From positions 186,001 through 250,000 of the forward strand of contig NZ_AQQV01000003.1 in NCBI RefSeq assembly GCF_002088235.1: a stretch of 64,000 nt of DNA, given 5' to 3'. The position numbers and the translations under genes are program-made. A model generated the notes under the pieces. It searched no databases. It was not told the origin of the DNA and saw nothing but the letters and a program-made list of their open reading frames with translations. Each line of letters begins with the position of its first letter. Within the stretch, counting starts at the first letter, position 1. This document shows, one piece after another, positions 7,544 to 16,192 of the stretch. Source of the stretch: Oceanococcus atlanticus (lineage in GTDB: Bacteria > Pseudomonadota > Gammaproteobacteria > Nevskiales > Oceanococcaceae).

Positions 7544-8161
7544 ATGCAGAAATTTATTGTCGTTGCTTTGGTCTTGAGTTGTTCCGCCGCATGCTGGGCC
7601 GGCGCTGGTGTGATTGCGGGTCCTATACCGGAAGGATGGTTTGTGTATCGCGATCCTGCGGGCACCCGCTATCAGGCATTTTTGGATAGATCTACAGCCT
7701 TCGAAGGTGAGGCCTGCGCGGTTCTTGATTCGCTGGGCGCACCAGATGTCCAATTTGCCACACTGATGCAGGCCATAGACGCATCGTCGTATCAGGGCAG
7801 GCGGGTTCGATTGCTTGCGCATGTTCAATCCAAGCAGGCAAACAATGCGTGGTTGTGGCTGCGTGCCGATCGGGCCGACGGCACCGTGGTGGCCTTCGAT
7901 AATATGAGCGACCGCAGGATCGAAGGCACCCTGGGCTGGCAGGCATACGTCATTGTGCTGGACATTCCCACTGAGGCGGTGACCTTGGCCTATGGTGTCG
8001 GTCTGCGAGGTGGCGGGAAGATTTGGCTTGATGATGTGTTTTTGGAAGAGGTCGGTCCGAGTGTTCCTGTCACCGCTGCAGCGGGCTTGGGGCCCCACAA
8101 GGCACCTGTTCCTGAGGCGCTTGTCTTGCCGGCGCCAGCGAATCTGGGTTTGGAGCATTGA
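7544..8161 (+). CDS. secreted protein with carbohydrate-binding-like beta-sandwich
   Basis: A 205-residue exported protein. Residues 1-20 form a signal peptide cut near CWAGAG. The body (about 40-165) has the pattern of a beta-sandwich found next to many sensor and peptidase domains: YQGRRVRLLAHV, WLWLRADRADGTVVAFDNM, WQAYVIVLDIP, AYGVGLRGGGKIWLDDV. Such modules bind sugars or act as protein-contact domains; no catalytic residues are apparent. Ribosome site AGAGGAG lies just before the ATG. Function in this organism is unknown. Confidence 0.6.
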   Translation: MQKFIVVALVLSCSAACWAGAGVIAGPIPEGWFVYRDPAGTRYQAFLDRSTAFEGEACAVLDSLGAPDVQFATLMQAIDASSYQGRRVRLLAHVQSKQANNAWLWLRADRADGTVVAFDNMSDRRIEGTLGWQAYVIVLDIPTEAVTLAYGVGLRGGGKIWLDDVFLEEVGPSVPVTAAAGLGPHKAPVPEALVLPAPANLGLEH

Positions 8162-8216
8162 AGGAATGGCCCAGACCCGCCACGCTGTCTGATCAGTGTT
8201 AATCGAGCGTGTTGAG

Positions 8217-8546
8217 ATGAGTGAAACCGTTTATCGCAGTTTGTTATGGCTTCTGGCTTTGGGTTTTGCTGCGGCTTTTGTGTATCTGTGCATTCCGCCA
8301 CTGATGCAGAACCCGGATGTGTGGGCGGCGTTGATGGCGGGTTTCGTCAATCCCTACGCGGCCGGTTATGCCACAGACACCATCATGTGCTGGTGCGTGC
8401 TTGCGGTGTGGGTTGTGTACGAGCGCGGCCTCGGCGTGAACTATGGCTGGGTTGCTCTGTTGCTGGGTTTGGTGCCCGGCGTGGCCACCGGGTTTGCGGT
8501 GTACCTGCTGATCAGATCGAAACAAGCTGATCTTGCGAAGGGATAG
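8217..8546 (+). CDS. DUF2834 small membrane protein
   Basis: A 109-residue inner-membrane protein with three hydrophobic segments (about 8-27, 47-68, 78-97). The pattern NPYAAGYATDTIMCWCVLAVWV and the C-terminal VPGVATGFAVYLLIR fit DUF2834. Function is unknown. ATG 8217 is chosen; an in-frame GTG at 8196 would add seven residues. The next gene begins two bases after the stop. Confidence 0.75.
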   Translation: MSETVYRSLLWLLALGFAAAFVYLCIPPLMQNPDVWAALMAGFVNPYAAGYATDTIMCWCVLAVWVVYERGLGVNYGWVALLLGLVPGVATGFAVYLLIRSKQADLAKG

Positions 8547-8548
8547 CG

Positions 8549-9061
8549 TTGGCGCTGCGCTACCAACGTCTGAACCCGCATAACGCTGAGGACGTTCAGG
8601 CCTACCAAGCCATGCTGGAGCAAGCACCTGAGTATCACCGCGTGGTTTCGGGCCAGCCGGCAGCGCGGGATGCCGCCGCGAGAGACATGCTGCTCCTGCC
8701 GCAGGGAAAACAGCTGGTCGATAAGTTCTCACTGCTGATACGTGAGAACGAAGTGGCTGTGGGCTGTCCTGATCTGGTGCGCGCATACCCCTCGAAAACC
8801 AGCGCTTTCATCGGTCTGCTGCTGTTCGCAGAGGCGCATCAAGGGCGCGGTTTGGGGGGTGAGGCGCTTGGGTATGTGCAATGCCTTGCTCAGTCCTGGG
8901 GCTGCACCCAGTTGGGCATTGCTGTGATACCAAGCAACCGAAAGGCGATGCGGTTCTGGCAGCGTGCAGGCTTCAAAGAAACGCGGCGCGGCAACAACCC
9001 GCATTTTGTTGCTGATGCGGTGGTGATGCAGGCTAAATTGCCGTTAAGCTCAGCCCTGTAG
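8549..9061 (+). CDS. GNAT family N-acetyltransferase
   Basis: A 170-residue GNAT protein with a likely TTG start two bases after the preceding stop, indicating translational coupling. The acetyl-CoA loop is HQGRGLGGEALGYVQ (about 96-110). The strand QLGIAVIPSNRKAMRFWQRAGF follows, ending in KETRRGNNPHF. The substrate is not evident. Confidence 0.85.
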   Translation: MALRYQRLNPHNAEDVQAYQAMLEQAPEYHRVVSGQPAARDAAARDMLLLPQGKQLVDKFSLLIRENEVAVGCPDLVRAYPSKTSAFIGLLLFAEAHQGRGLGGEALGYVQCLAQSWGCTQLGIAVIPSNRKAMRFWQRAGFKETRRGNNPHFVADAVVMQAKLPLSSAL

Positions 9062-9089
9062 TGCTGGGTTTGAGCCAAGGGGACAACAT

Positions 9090-9494
9090 ATGAAGCAAAC
9101 CGGTGGATGTCATTGCGGCGCGATTCGTTACGAGATTGAGGGCGAGTCGCTCACCCATGCGTTGTGTCATTGCTCCGACTGTCGTCGGCATGCGGGCGCG
9201 CCGATGGTGGGGTGGACGATGTATCCGCAAAACGCGCTGCGTATCACTCAAGGGGTGCCCAAGGTCTATGCCTCGTCTGAACATGGTCGGCGGCAGTTTT
9301 GTGCGGAATGCGGCACAGGCTTGTTTTACGCCAACGCCGAAACCCTGCCGGGGCTGATCGATATTCAGAGCGGGACCTACGATGATCCGGAGGCGGTACC
9401 TGCGCGGATTCAGATTCAGGTGGCTGAGCGGGTGTCGTGGATGGCATCTGCACATGAACTACCAGCCTTCGATCGTTACCCGCCCGTGGGCTAG
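9090..9494 (+). CDS. GFA-family zinc protein
   Basis: A 134-residue protein of the GFA/CENP-V fold. It has the expected cysteine pattern: GGCHCGAIRY (6-15), CHCSDCRRHAGAP (31-43) and FCAECGTGLFY (74-84), giving seven to eight zinc ligands. Family members were named for glutathione-dependent formaldehyde activation, but most have unproven roles. Ribosome site AGGGG precedes the ATG at a normal distance. Confidence 0.9.
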   Translation: MKQTGGCHCGAIRYEIEGESLTHALCHCSDCRRHAGAPMVGWTMYPQNALRITQGVPKVYASSEHGRRQFCAECGTGLFYANAETLPGLIDIQSGTYDDPEAVPARIQIQVAERVSWMASAHELPAFDRYPPVG

Positions 9495-9520
9495 CGGTGC
9501 ATGATCAACCGGAGAGTTGT

Positions 9521-9907
9521 ATGACGTTTTCCCGCTTGCTGGTGCAGCTCACTGCCCTGGTGTTTGTCGCATACGGTCTGGCCTTTGCTATTGCGCCAGC
9601 GTTTATGGCTGAGTTCAGTACAGCTGCGGTGCCGCAGTCGGCCTCCGCGTTGATCGACATGCGTGCCACCTATGGCGGCATGTCGGTGGCCGTCGGCTTG
9701 ATTCTGTTCTTGCTCGCTTCGCATGCCAATACCATTCGTGTGGGATTGCAGGCCGTATTGCTGCTGATGCTGGGCATGGCGGTTGGGCGGATGCTGGGTA
9801 TGGCGCTTGACGGTGCGGCTAACACGCTGATGTTTGTATATCTTGCGCTGGAACTGGTGGCGGTTGCGCTTGCGGGCGTCCTGCTGAGTCGCGAAGGTGC
9901 CGGCTAA
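9521..9907 (+). CDS. DUF4345 membrane protein
   Basis: A 128-residue inner-membrane protein with four hydrophobic helices. GGAGAG at 9511-9516 sets ATG 9521 as start rather than an in-frame GTG at 9497. The pattern DMRATYGGMSVAVGLILF in helix two and GRMLGMALDGAAN in helix three fits DUF4345. Function unknown. It is followed after 15 bases by a GNAT gene. Confidence 0.75.
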   Translation: MTFSRLLVQLTALVFVAYGLAFAIAPAFMAEFSTAAVPQSASALIDMRATYGGMSVAVGLILFLLASHANTIRVGLQAVLLLMLGMAVGRMLGMALDGAANTLMFVYLALELVAVALAGVLLSREGAG

Positions 9908-9922
9908 ACGCAAAACAACGTC

Positions 9923-10483
9923 ATGGTCGCGTTGATCGAGCCACTGAGCGCGCGTGTTCGTTTGCGCCAGTGGCGCGAGAGTGATCTTCCTGATTTTGCT
10001 GCGCTTAATGCGGATGCCCAGGTCATGGCGCATTTTCCGCAGCTTCTCAGCCGTGTGCAAAGTGATGCCCTGGCTCAGCGTAATCGAGACTTTATTGCTG
10101 AGCATGGTTGGGGCTTTTGGGCCGCAGAGCACAGGGCCAGTGGTCGTTTCATGGGTTTTGTCGGTTTGAACCGTCCTGGCGTAGCGCTGCCGTTTTCGCC
10201 CTGTGTAGAGATTGGTTGGCGCTTGAGTGCCGATTTCTGGGGCCAAGGTCTAGCCACTGAAGCGGCAAGGGCGGCGCTGGCTGTTGGTTTCGAGCAGTTG
10301 CATCTGCCTGAAATTGTTTCGTTTACAGCACTGAGCAATCGACGCTCCAGCGCGGTGATGCAACGCCTGGGCATGCGGGCTGATACAGCTGGCTTTGAGC
10401 ACCCGGCTGTGCCGCCGGGCCACGCTTTGCGCCCGCACTGTCTGTATCGCTTGCAGCGCGACCGGTGGGCAAGCACACGCTGA
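9923..10483 (+). CDS. GNAT acetyltransferase, RimJ/RimL type
   Basis: A 186-residue protein. Early LRQWRESDLPDFAAL is the usual RimL-type entry. EIGWRLSADFWGQGLATEAA (about 96-115) carries the acetyl-CoA loop, followed by EIVSFTALSNRRSSAVMQRLGM. The family acetylates ribosomal N termini or small amines. It converges on the MerR gene, leaving 22 bases between stops. Confidence 0.9.
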   Translation: MVALIEPLSARVRLRQWRESDLPDFAALNADAQVMAHFPQLLSRVQSDALAQRNRDFIAEHGWGFWAAEHRASGRFMGFVGLNRPGVALPFSPCVEIGWRLSADFWGQGLATEAARAALAVGFEQLHLPEIVSFTALSNRRSSAVMQRLGMRADTAGFEHPAVPPGHALRPHCLYRLQRDRWASTR

Positions 10484-10505
10484 AGTTCAGCGGGCTGTTG
10501 CCAAA

Positions 10506-10910
10506 TCAGGCGGGTTTGGCGCGCTTGCCTTTGGCACTGGCCAGATTCAGCAAGCGCTGGAATTTGGGACAGGCCAGATGATCTTGTGCGGGGCAGGCTG
10601 CCGCGTGCACAAGACCGTCACGCATGGCCGTTAACCTTCGAATTTGACGGTCGAGTTCGTCGGCTTTGTTGCGCAATTGCTGGCGATCGATCTGGGGCTG
10701 TCCCTTGGGGGTAAACATTTGGCGGATTTCGTCGAGCGAAAAGCCCGCTGCACGCCCCAATGAAATGAGCGCCAGTTGATCGAGAATTTGCGGGCCGAAG
10801 ACGCGGCGCAGTCCGTGACGACCGAGCGAGCGGATCAAACCCTTATCTTCGTAGTAGCGCAGGGTGGAGGCGGGCAGGCCAGATTGTCGGGCTACCTGGG
10901 AAATGTCCAT
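10506..10910 (-). CDS. MerR family transcriptional regulator
   Basis: A 134-residue regulator. The winged helix is at 1-70 (DISQVARQSGLPASTLRYYE, then RRVFGPQILDQLALI), followed by a dimerisation helix (about 80-115). ATG at 10910 gives the standard MerR length; upstream in-frame codons only add a non-conserved leader. The C-terminal CPAQDHLACPKFQ contains cysteines resembling metal- or redox-sensing relatives, but the effector is unknown. A perfect palindrome lies just upstream, between it and the divergent methyltransferase, so it likely controls both. Confidence 0.85.
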   Translation of the reverse strand: MDISQVARQSGLPASTLRYYEDKGLIRSLGRHGLRRVFGPQILDQLALISLGRAAGFSLDEIRQMFTPKGQPQIDRQQLRNKADELDRQIRRLTAMRDGLVHAAACPAQDHLACPKFQRLLNLASAKGKRAKPA

Positions 10911-10919
10911 GAAGGCTTG

Positions 10920-10939
10920 ACTTAAAGTTAACTTTAAGT
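10920..10939. promoter_or_regulatory. MerR-type operator palindrome
   Basis: A perfect 20-base palindrome, arms ACTTAAAGTT and AACTTTAAGT, lies 10 bases upstream of the merR-type start and 46 bases before the divergent methyltransferase. The AGTTAACT core is that of the SoxR box, and perfect 18-20 base dyads are usual for MerR-family sites. It is inferred to be the operator of the adjacent regulator. Confidence 0.65.
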
Positions 10940-10984
10940 TGTAGCCTAGCACGCACTGTTGGATTGCGAGGCATAAACACAATC

Positions 10985-11830
10985 ATGGACGTCAGAATGC
11001 GGGGTGAACCTGTGAATTTGAACGCGGACGAAGCCTGGTCCGGAAACGCTGGGGATATGTGGTCAAAAGCACAGCCCATCGTTGATGTGCTGTTCCAGCC
11101 GATTGATCAGGATCTGGTTGATTGGGTTCGCCCGCATGCGCCGCGCCGCATACTTGATGTGGGCTGTGGGGCCGGCAGCACGCTGCGCACCTTGACCCAG
11201 GCGCTCGGCGTAGCCGCTGCGGGCATCGACGTTTCGGCGGCCCAGCTGGAAGTCGCGCGGCAGCAGGCGAACGCTGAGCGACTGGACCTGAACTGGCTGC
11301 ATGGCGATGCGCAGCACCATGAGTTCGAACGCGGTGAGTTCGACCTGCTGGTGTCGCGCTTTGGTCTGATGTTCTTCGAGCAACCGGTGGCTGCCTTCGA
11401 GAATCTGCGTCATGCCACCCGAACAGGCGGCCTACTGGCGGCCGTAGCCTGGCGCGGTATGGCCCACAATCCGTTCATGACGGCAGCCGAAGCGGCGGCG
11501 GCAGCACATTTGCCTGGCTTGCCGGCCCGTGCGGATCATGAGCCTGGACAATTCGCGTTTGCGGACGAGCAGCGCGTTCGCACCTTGCTGCAACAGGCCG
11601 GTTGGCAACGTGTGCACATTGTCCCGGTCGAATATGACTGCGTGATGCCGGAATCCGATCTGGTGCGCTATTTCAGTTTGCTGGGCCCGGTTGCCCGTGC
11701 GCTGACCCGAGTTGATGCGCCAACGCGCGAGAAAGTCACGGCTCATGTGCGCGACGCTTTCCAGCCGTTTGTGCACGGTAATCAGGTGCGCTTCAGCGCG
11801 GCCTGTTGGAAGATCCAGGCGCAGGCGTAG
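10985..11830 (+). CDS. class I SAM-dependent methyltransferase
   Basis: A 281-residue methyltransferase. Motif I is ILDVGCGAGSTLRTL (about residues 47-61); an acidic residue in GIDVSAAQ closes strand two; HGDAQHHEF and SRFGLMFFEQPVAAFENLRH follow. These fit ubiE-like or small-molecule methyltransferases. ATG 10985 is chosen over an in-frame TTG at 10964 and ATG 10997. It is divergent from a MerR regulator and 15 bases before a second methyltransferase, suggesting an inducible pair. Substrate unknown. Confidence 0.85.
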   Translation: MDVRMRGEPVNLNADEAWSGNAGDMWSKAQPIVDVLFQPIDQDLVDWVRPHAPRRILDVGCGAGSTLRTLTQALGVAAAGIDVSAAQLEVARQQANAERLDLNWLHGDAQHHEFERGEFDLLVSRFGLMFFEQPVAAFENLRHATRTGGLLAAVAWRGMAHNPFMTAAEAAAAAHLPGLPARADHEPGQFAFADEQRVRTLLQQAGWQRVHIVPVEYDCVMPESDLVRYFSLLGPVARALTRVDAPTREKVTAHVRDAFQPFVHGNQVRFSAACWKIQAQA

Positions 11831-11845
11831 CAAGGAGGACTTCTT

Positions 11846-12544
11846 ATGCAGGCTGACGAACTCACCGCGCTGTTTGACCAACAGGCCAAAGACTACGATG
11901 CCCGATGGTCGCGCACCGCGCCCATTCGCACCTGTCTGCACCTGCTGCTGGAGTCGTTCTTCAGCACCTTGCCGTCACATGCGCAGTTGCTCTGCGTGGG
12001 CGCAGGCACGGGCGCAGAGGTGGCGTACCTGGCCGAGCGTATGCCGCATTGGCGCTTCACCGTGGTCGAACCCTCGGGCGCCATGCTGGAGAAATGCCGC
12101 TTGCGGGCTGAAGCCGAGGGCTTTGCGAGCCGCTGCCAGTTGCATCACGGGTATCTCGACCAGTTGCCACAGGGCGTCGCGTTTGATGCCGCAACCTGTT
12201 TCCTCGTGTCGCAGTTCATGCTGGATCAGGATCAGCGCAGGCGGTTTTTCGAGTCGATAGGGCGGCGTCTGAAACCCGGCGGGTTGCTGGCCAGTTCAGA
12301 TCTGTCGGCCGATACCCAAAGCCCGGACTATGCCACTTTGTTGGCGGCTTGGATGAGCATGATGGGGCGCGCCCAACTGTCCGAGATTGATATCGCAAAC
12401 TTGCGTGAGGCGTATGCCAAAGATGTGGCGATCGTCGCGCCAGGCGAGCTTGAAGTGCTGATCAAAAATGCCGGTTTTTCATCCGTTGTGGGGTTTTTCC
12501 AGGCCGGATTAATGCGTGCATGGTGCTCACGCTGGCAGAGCTGA
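11846..12544 (+). CDS. class I SAM-dependent methyltransferase
   Basis: A 232-residue methyltransferase with a strong ribosome site (AAGGAGGA at 11831-11838). Motif I is LLCVGAGTGAEVAYLA (about 48-63), then VVEPSGAMLEKC, HGYLDQLP, and FLVSQFMLDQDQRRRFFESI. The GAGTG variant of motif I resembles proteobacterial methyltransferases of unassigned substrate. It follows another methyltransferase in the same transcript and is not its duplicate, since the sequences differ widely. Confidence 0.85.
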   Translation: MQADELTALFDQQAKDYDARWSRTAPIRTCLHLLLESFFSTLPSHAQLLCVGAGTGAEVAYLAERMPHWRFTVVEPSGAMLEKCRLRAEAEGFASRCQLHHGYLDQLPQGVAFDAATCFLVSQFMLDQDQRRRFFESIGRRLKPGGLLASSDLSADTQSPDYATLLAAWMSMMGRAQLSEIDIANLREAYAKDVAIVAPGELEVLIKNAGFSSVVGFFQAGLMRAWCSRWQS

Positions 12545-12586
12545 TAGTGTTGTGGTCGTCTGTTCTCAGGCCAACAAAGCTTGTCC

Positions 12587-13147
12587 ATGGCAAAAAGCGA
12601 TTCACAAACTCAGTTTGACGCGCCGGTGGTGTGGGCTCACCTGCCGTCGGGCGGTGAGCCGTGGGCTTTTTCGGTTTTGCCGCGTGAGGCCAGTGCGGTG
12701 TTGCCACGGCGTGGGCGCACCAGCGTCCATGGGCATATCAATGGCGTGGCCTTTAGCGCAAGGCTGGAACCCGATGGACAGCGTAGTCACTGGCTCAGGA
12801 TTGATCAGAACCTTATTGAGACTGCAGCGCTGAGCCCGGGCCCAGCGTGCATGGCACATTTCAGTATTCAGCCGCTGGACCCGGAGCCTGAGCCGCAGGT
12901 GCCTGAGGATTTGCACGCCGCCTTGCAGGCAGCGCCTGAGGCTCTGCGGGGATGGCAGGACACGAGCACACTGGCCCGGGTGGATTGGATTCACTGGGTG
13001 GAATCCGCCAAGCAGACCAAAACGCGTGACAAGCGCATTCGTGGTGCCTGCGATATGTTGAGCGAAGGTAAACGGCGGGTGTGCTGCTTTGACCCCTCCG
13101 GCGTATACAGCAAGGCGCTGAGCGCACCCAAACCTGCCGATGCTTGA
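12587..13147 (+). CDS. DUF1905/YdeI-OmdA type protein
   Basis: A 186-residue soluble protein. The first half is a small beta-barrel (FSVLPREASAVLPRRGRTSVHGHINGV region) like DUF1905; the second half has the YdeI/OmdA pattern LHAALQAAPEALRGWQDTS, then VDWIHWVESAKQTKTRDKRI. Related proteins have been linked to bacteriocin resistance, but the biochemical role is not known. ATG 12587 is used; a TTG six bases earlier is possible. Confidence 0.75.
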   Translation: MAKSDSQTQFDAPVVWAHLPSGGEPWAFSVLPREASAVLPRRGRTSVHGHINGVAFSARLEPDGQRSHWLRIDQNLIETAALSPGPACMAHFSIQPLDPEPEPQVPEDLHAALQAAPEALRGWQDTSTLARVDWIHWVESAKQTKTRDKRIRGACDMLSEGKRRVCCFDPSGVYSKALSAPKPADA

Positions 13148-13159
13148 GGAGTACATTGC

Positions 13160-13510
13160 GTGGATGACGTAACGACAAAATTCTGTGTGGTTTACCAATT
13201 CATGGTGCGCGCGGGTTGCGAGGCCGCGTTCGAGCAGGCGTGGCAGGATCTGACATTGGCTATTCGTGAGCAGTGCGGCGGTTTGGGCTCGCGGCTGCAT
13301 AAAACGGATGATGGGTGGTGGCTGGCCTATGCCCAGTGGCCAGACCGCCAGACCTGGGAGCAGGCGCAGGCGCGAACAACCCCGGTTCATCCTGACGCGG
13401 CTCAGCGTATGGCGGACGCGATCGAAGGGCGTCGCCCGCCGATTTTGCTGCAGCCACAAATCGACCTGTTGACGCCGGCCCGGGCAAGCGCCCCGGCCGA
13501 CGAACATTGA
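13160..13510 (+). CDS. antibiotic-biosynthesis-monooxygenase (ABM) fold protein
   Basis: A 116-residue protein starting at GTG 13160 after GAGGA. The pattern VVYQFMVRAGCEAAFEQAWQ, a short helix, then WWLAYAQWPDRQTWEQA fits the dimeric ferredoxin-like ABM domain, found in quinone-forming monooxygenases and haem-degrading proteins but often without known substrate. It sits in a run of small accessory genes. Confidence 0.65.
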   Translation: MDDVTTKFCVVYQFMVRAGCEAAFEQAWQDLTLAIREQCGGLGSRLHKTDDGWWLAYAQWPDRQTWEQAQARTTPVHPDAAQRMADAIEGRRPPILLQPQIDLLTPARASAPADEH

Positions 13511-13528
13511 GCTGGGTGAACCAAGCCC

Positions 13529-13900
13529 ATGTCTCAACTTGAAGATCCCCGTGTGCTGTTCGCCGCTGAGCGCACACTGCTGGCCTGGAACCGCACCAGT
13601 CTGGCGCTGATCGCTTTTGGCTTTTTGGTTGAACGGGCCGGGCTGCTGATGCAGGCGCTCAAGCCGGACAGTGTAGATACCGGTTCGATGCTGGCCAGTT
13701 TCTACATCGGACTCGCGTTCATTGCGCTGGGCGGGTTCGCGGCACTGTACTCATGCCGCCAGTACGCCAGCGTGTTGAAAACGCTGCAGGCCGCGGAAAT
13801 TCCGCAAGCTTACAGCCCGCGCTGGGGCATTGTGGTGAATGTGCTGATAGCGTTGCTGGGCGGCGCTCTGATTGCTGCTTTGTTTGTTGCGCGTGTTTAG
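13529..13900 (+). CDS. DUF202 (YidH-type) membrane protein
   Basis: A 123-residue inner-membrane protein. DPRVLFAAERTLLAWNRTSLALIAFGF at the N terminus is the DUF202 signature (AxERTxLAWxRT), and three hydrophobic helices follow (about 25-45, 57-77, 97-120). Function is unknown. It is the last gene before a clear bidirectional terminator. Confidence 0.85.
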   Translation: MSQLEDPRVLFAAERTLLAWNRTSLALIAFGFLVERAGLLMQALKPDSVDTGSMLASFYIGLAFIALGGFAALYSCRQYASVLKTLQAAEIPQAYSPRWGIVVNVLIALLGGALIAALFVARV

Positions 13901-13932
13901 ACCGGCGGCGCGCAAAGCTGGGCTTGAGACAC

Positions 13933-13960
13933 AAAAAACCCGGCGCAAGGCCGGGTTTTT
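13933..13960. terminator. bidirectional rho-independent terminator
   Basis: AAAACCCGGC (13935-13944) pairs with GCCGGGTTTT (13950-13959) around a five-base loop, with A-runs on one side and T-runs on the other. It lies between two convergent genes and can end transcripts from both strands. Confidence 0.85.
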
Positions 13961-13978
13961 CAAACGCAGATAAAGCGC

Positions 13979-14830
13979 TCAGTACTGGTAGAAGCCGCGT
14001 CCGGTCTTGCGCCCGTAGTGGCCTGCGGCAACCAGTTCACGCAGCAGTGGTGCAGGGCGGTATTTGGGGTCGCCAAACTCCTGCACGAACACCTCCATGA
14101 TGGCCAGCAAGGTATCCAGGCCGACCAGATCAGCCAGAGCCAGCGGGCCGATCGGCTGATTGCAGCCCAGCTTCATCCCGGCATCGATGTCTTCAGCCGT
14201 GGCAATCCCATCCTGCAGGGCGAAAATCGCCTCGTTGATCATCGGGCAGAGGATGCGGTTGACCGCAAAGCCCGGTGCGTTCTTGACCGAAATCGGCGAT
14301 TTGCCGATGGCGCTGGCGAAGGCCTTTACGGTGTCGTGGGTGTCCTGGCTGGTCTGCAGGCCGCTGATCACCTCCACCAGGGCCATGACCGGCACCGGGT
14401 TGAAGAAATGCATGCCGACAAAGCGATCCGGGCGACTGGTCGCCGCACCCAGCTCGGTGATCGACAGCGACGAAGTGTTGGTCGCGATGATCGCCGCTTG
14501 CGGCAGGATGTCATCCAGCTGCTTGAGAATCTTGACCTTGATGTCGCGGTTTTCCGTGGCCGCCTCGATCACCAGATCAACACCTTTAAGCTCGGCGTAG
14601 TCCGTGGTGGTGGTGATGCGTGCCAGGGCCGCGTTGCGCGCGTCGGCCGACAGCTTGTCCTTGGCAACCAGCTTGTCCAGGCTCTTACTCAGGGTGGCCA
14701 GACCACGTTCCAGCGCGGCCTCGGCGATGTCGACCATGACCACATTGAGACCGGCCACGGCAGAGACCTGGGCAATGCCATTGCCCATCAGGCCGGCACC
14801 GACCACACCAATGTTGCGAATCTGCGCCAT
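13979..14830 (-). CDS. 3-hydroxyacyl-CoA dehydrogenase (HBD type)
   Basis: A 283-residue NAD-dependent enzyme oxidising 3-hydroxyacyl-CoA to 3-ketoacyl-CoA. N-terminal Rossmann motif [14 protein letters not shown] (7-20); IEAATEN and ATNTSSLSI; catalytic [15 protein letters not shown] (about 139-153) with the active His and nearby Asn/Glu. The C-terminal helical domain ends in [11 protein letters not shown], complete for the family. ATG 14830 has been chosen over 14881. It starts two bases after the thiolase stop, so the two form an operon for the last beta-oxidation steps or for hydroxybutyryl-CoA metabolism. Confidence 0.95.
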   Translation of the reverse strand: MAQIRNIGVVGAGLMGNGIAQVSAVAGLNVVMVDIAEAALERGLATLSKSLDKLVAKDKLSADARNAALARITTTTDYAELKGVDLVIEAATENRDIKVKILKQLDDILPQAAIIATNTSSLSITELGAATSRPDRFVGMHFFNPVPVMALVEVISGLQTSQDTHDTVKAFASAIGKSPISVKNAPGFAVNRILCPMINEAIFALQDGIATAEDIDAGMKLGCNQPIGPLALADLVGLDTLLAIMEVFVQEFGDPKYRPAPLLRELVAAGHYGRKTGRGFYQY

Positions 14831-14832
14831 GA

Positions 14833-16017
14833 TCAGACCTTCTCGAATACGGCAGCAATGCCCTGGCCGCCACCGATGCACATGGTGACCAGCGCGTAAC
14901 GACCGCCAATGCGCTCCAGTTCGTACAGCGCCTTGGTGGTGATGATGGCGCCCGTGGCACCCACCGGGTGACCCAGCGAGATCCCGGAGCCGTTGGGGTT
15001 GACCTTGTCCGGATCAAAACCGAGTTCGTTGGCCACGGCGCAGGCCTGGGCGGCAAACGCTTCGTTGGATTCGATCACATCCATGTCGGCAACGCTCAGG
15101 CCCAGTTTGTCGAGCACCTTGCGTGAAGCCGGCACCGGGCCAATGCCCATGTAGGCCGGGTCGACACCCGCGTGGGCGTAGCCGAGCATTTTGGCCAGCG
15201 GCTTCTTGCCCAGTTTTTCAGCAGCGCTGGCGGTGGCCAGCACAATCGCGGCGGCACCGTCATTGATCCCCGATGCGTTGCCTGCGGTTACCAGGCCGTC
15301 TTTCTTGAACACCGGACGCATACCGGCCAGCGTGTCAGCGGTGGTGTCACCGCGCACATGCTCGTCGGTGTCGAACACCGTCACGCCCTTGCGGGTCTTG
15401 ATTTCGACCGGAACGATCTGTGATTTGAAGCGGCCTTCTTCGATGGCGCGGGCGGCGCGGCGCTGGCTTTCAGCGGCCAGGGCATCCTGCTGCTCACGGC
15501 TGATGCCGTATTTCTCAGCCACGTTCTCGGCCGTGATGCCCATGTGCACGTTCTGGAACGGGTCATGCAGCGCGCCGGTCATGAAGTCGAGGATCTGGCC
15601 GTCGCCCATGCGTGCGCCCCAGCGACCGCTGGGCAACATGTACGCGCCCTGGCTCATGGCTTCTGCGCCGGCGCCAATGGCGACTTCGGCGTCACCCAGC
15701 ATCAGCGATTGCGCGGCCGAAACAATGGCCTGCAGGCCGGAACCACACAGACGGTTGACGTTGAATGCAGGGCATTCCTGCGGCAGACCTGCCTGAATGG
15801 CGGCAACACGCGAGAGATAGGCATCACGCGGCACCGTGGGGATGACCGTACCCATGGCGAGGTGGCCAAACTGATCGGTGGCCACACCGGAGCGTTCGAT
15901 CGCGGCTTTGACAGCAGTGGTCGCCAGATCAGCCAGCGGGACTGATTTCAGGGAACCGCCAAAAGTGCCAATAGCTGTGCGCGCAGCGCTCAGGACAACG
16001 ACTTCATTGTTCGACAT
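14833..16017 (-). CDS. acetyl-CoA C-acyltransferase (thiolase)
   Basis: A 394-residue thiolase, complete by length. Nucleophile Cys is in [12 protein letters not shown] (about 85-96); NEAFAAQ (about 316-322), GHPVGATGA (about 351-359) and [10 protein letters not shown] (about 380-389) carry the other catalytic His and Cys. The pattern is that of BktB/PhaA-type biosynthetic or short-chain degradative thiolases. It is the first gene of a two-gene operon with 3-hydroxyacyl-CoA dehydrogenase, a pairing fitting acetoacetyl-CoA or ketoacyl-CoA turnover. Confidence 0.95.
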   Translation of the reverse strand: MSNNEVVVLSAARTAIGTFGGSLKSVPLADLATTAVKAAIERSGVATDQFGHLAMGTVIPTVPRDAYLSRVAAIQAGLPQECPAFNVNRLCGSGLQAIVSAAQSLMLGDAEVAIGAGAEAMSQGAYMLPSGRWGARMGDGQILDFMTGALHDPFQNVHMGITAENVAEKYGISREQQDALAAESQRRAARAIEEGRFKSQIVPVEIKTRKGVTVFDTDEHVRGDTTADTLAGMRPVFKKDGLVTAGNASGINDGAAAIVLATASAAEKLGKKPLAKMLGYAHAGVDPAYMGIGPVPASRKVLDKLGLSVADMDVIESNEAFAAQACAVANELGFDPDKVNPNGSGISLGHPVGATGAIITTKALYELERIGGRYALVTMCIGGGQGIAAVFEKV

Positions 16018-16192
16018 GCGAGGATCTCTCTGTTGTAAGAGCCGATACGGCTTATGCTTGGAGGCGTGACCAGCCGTGTGGCCGTGCCCGGGTCCAAGTC
16101 ATGCAATGACCGTGGTGCGGAAAGACCTTCCGCTGACTCTGGGATGGATGTCTGATGCCGGTAGAGGCGAAGCCCCAACCGATCGGTCAATT

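Noticed and set aside
1-10483. integron integrase search near the cassettes
   Set aside because: No reading frame of about 320 codons with tyrosine-recombinase character is present on either strand here.
12602-13537. 311-codon minus-strand open frame
   Set aside because: Opposite the DUF1905/YdeI and ABM genes, which are recognisable; the minus product is a shadow.
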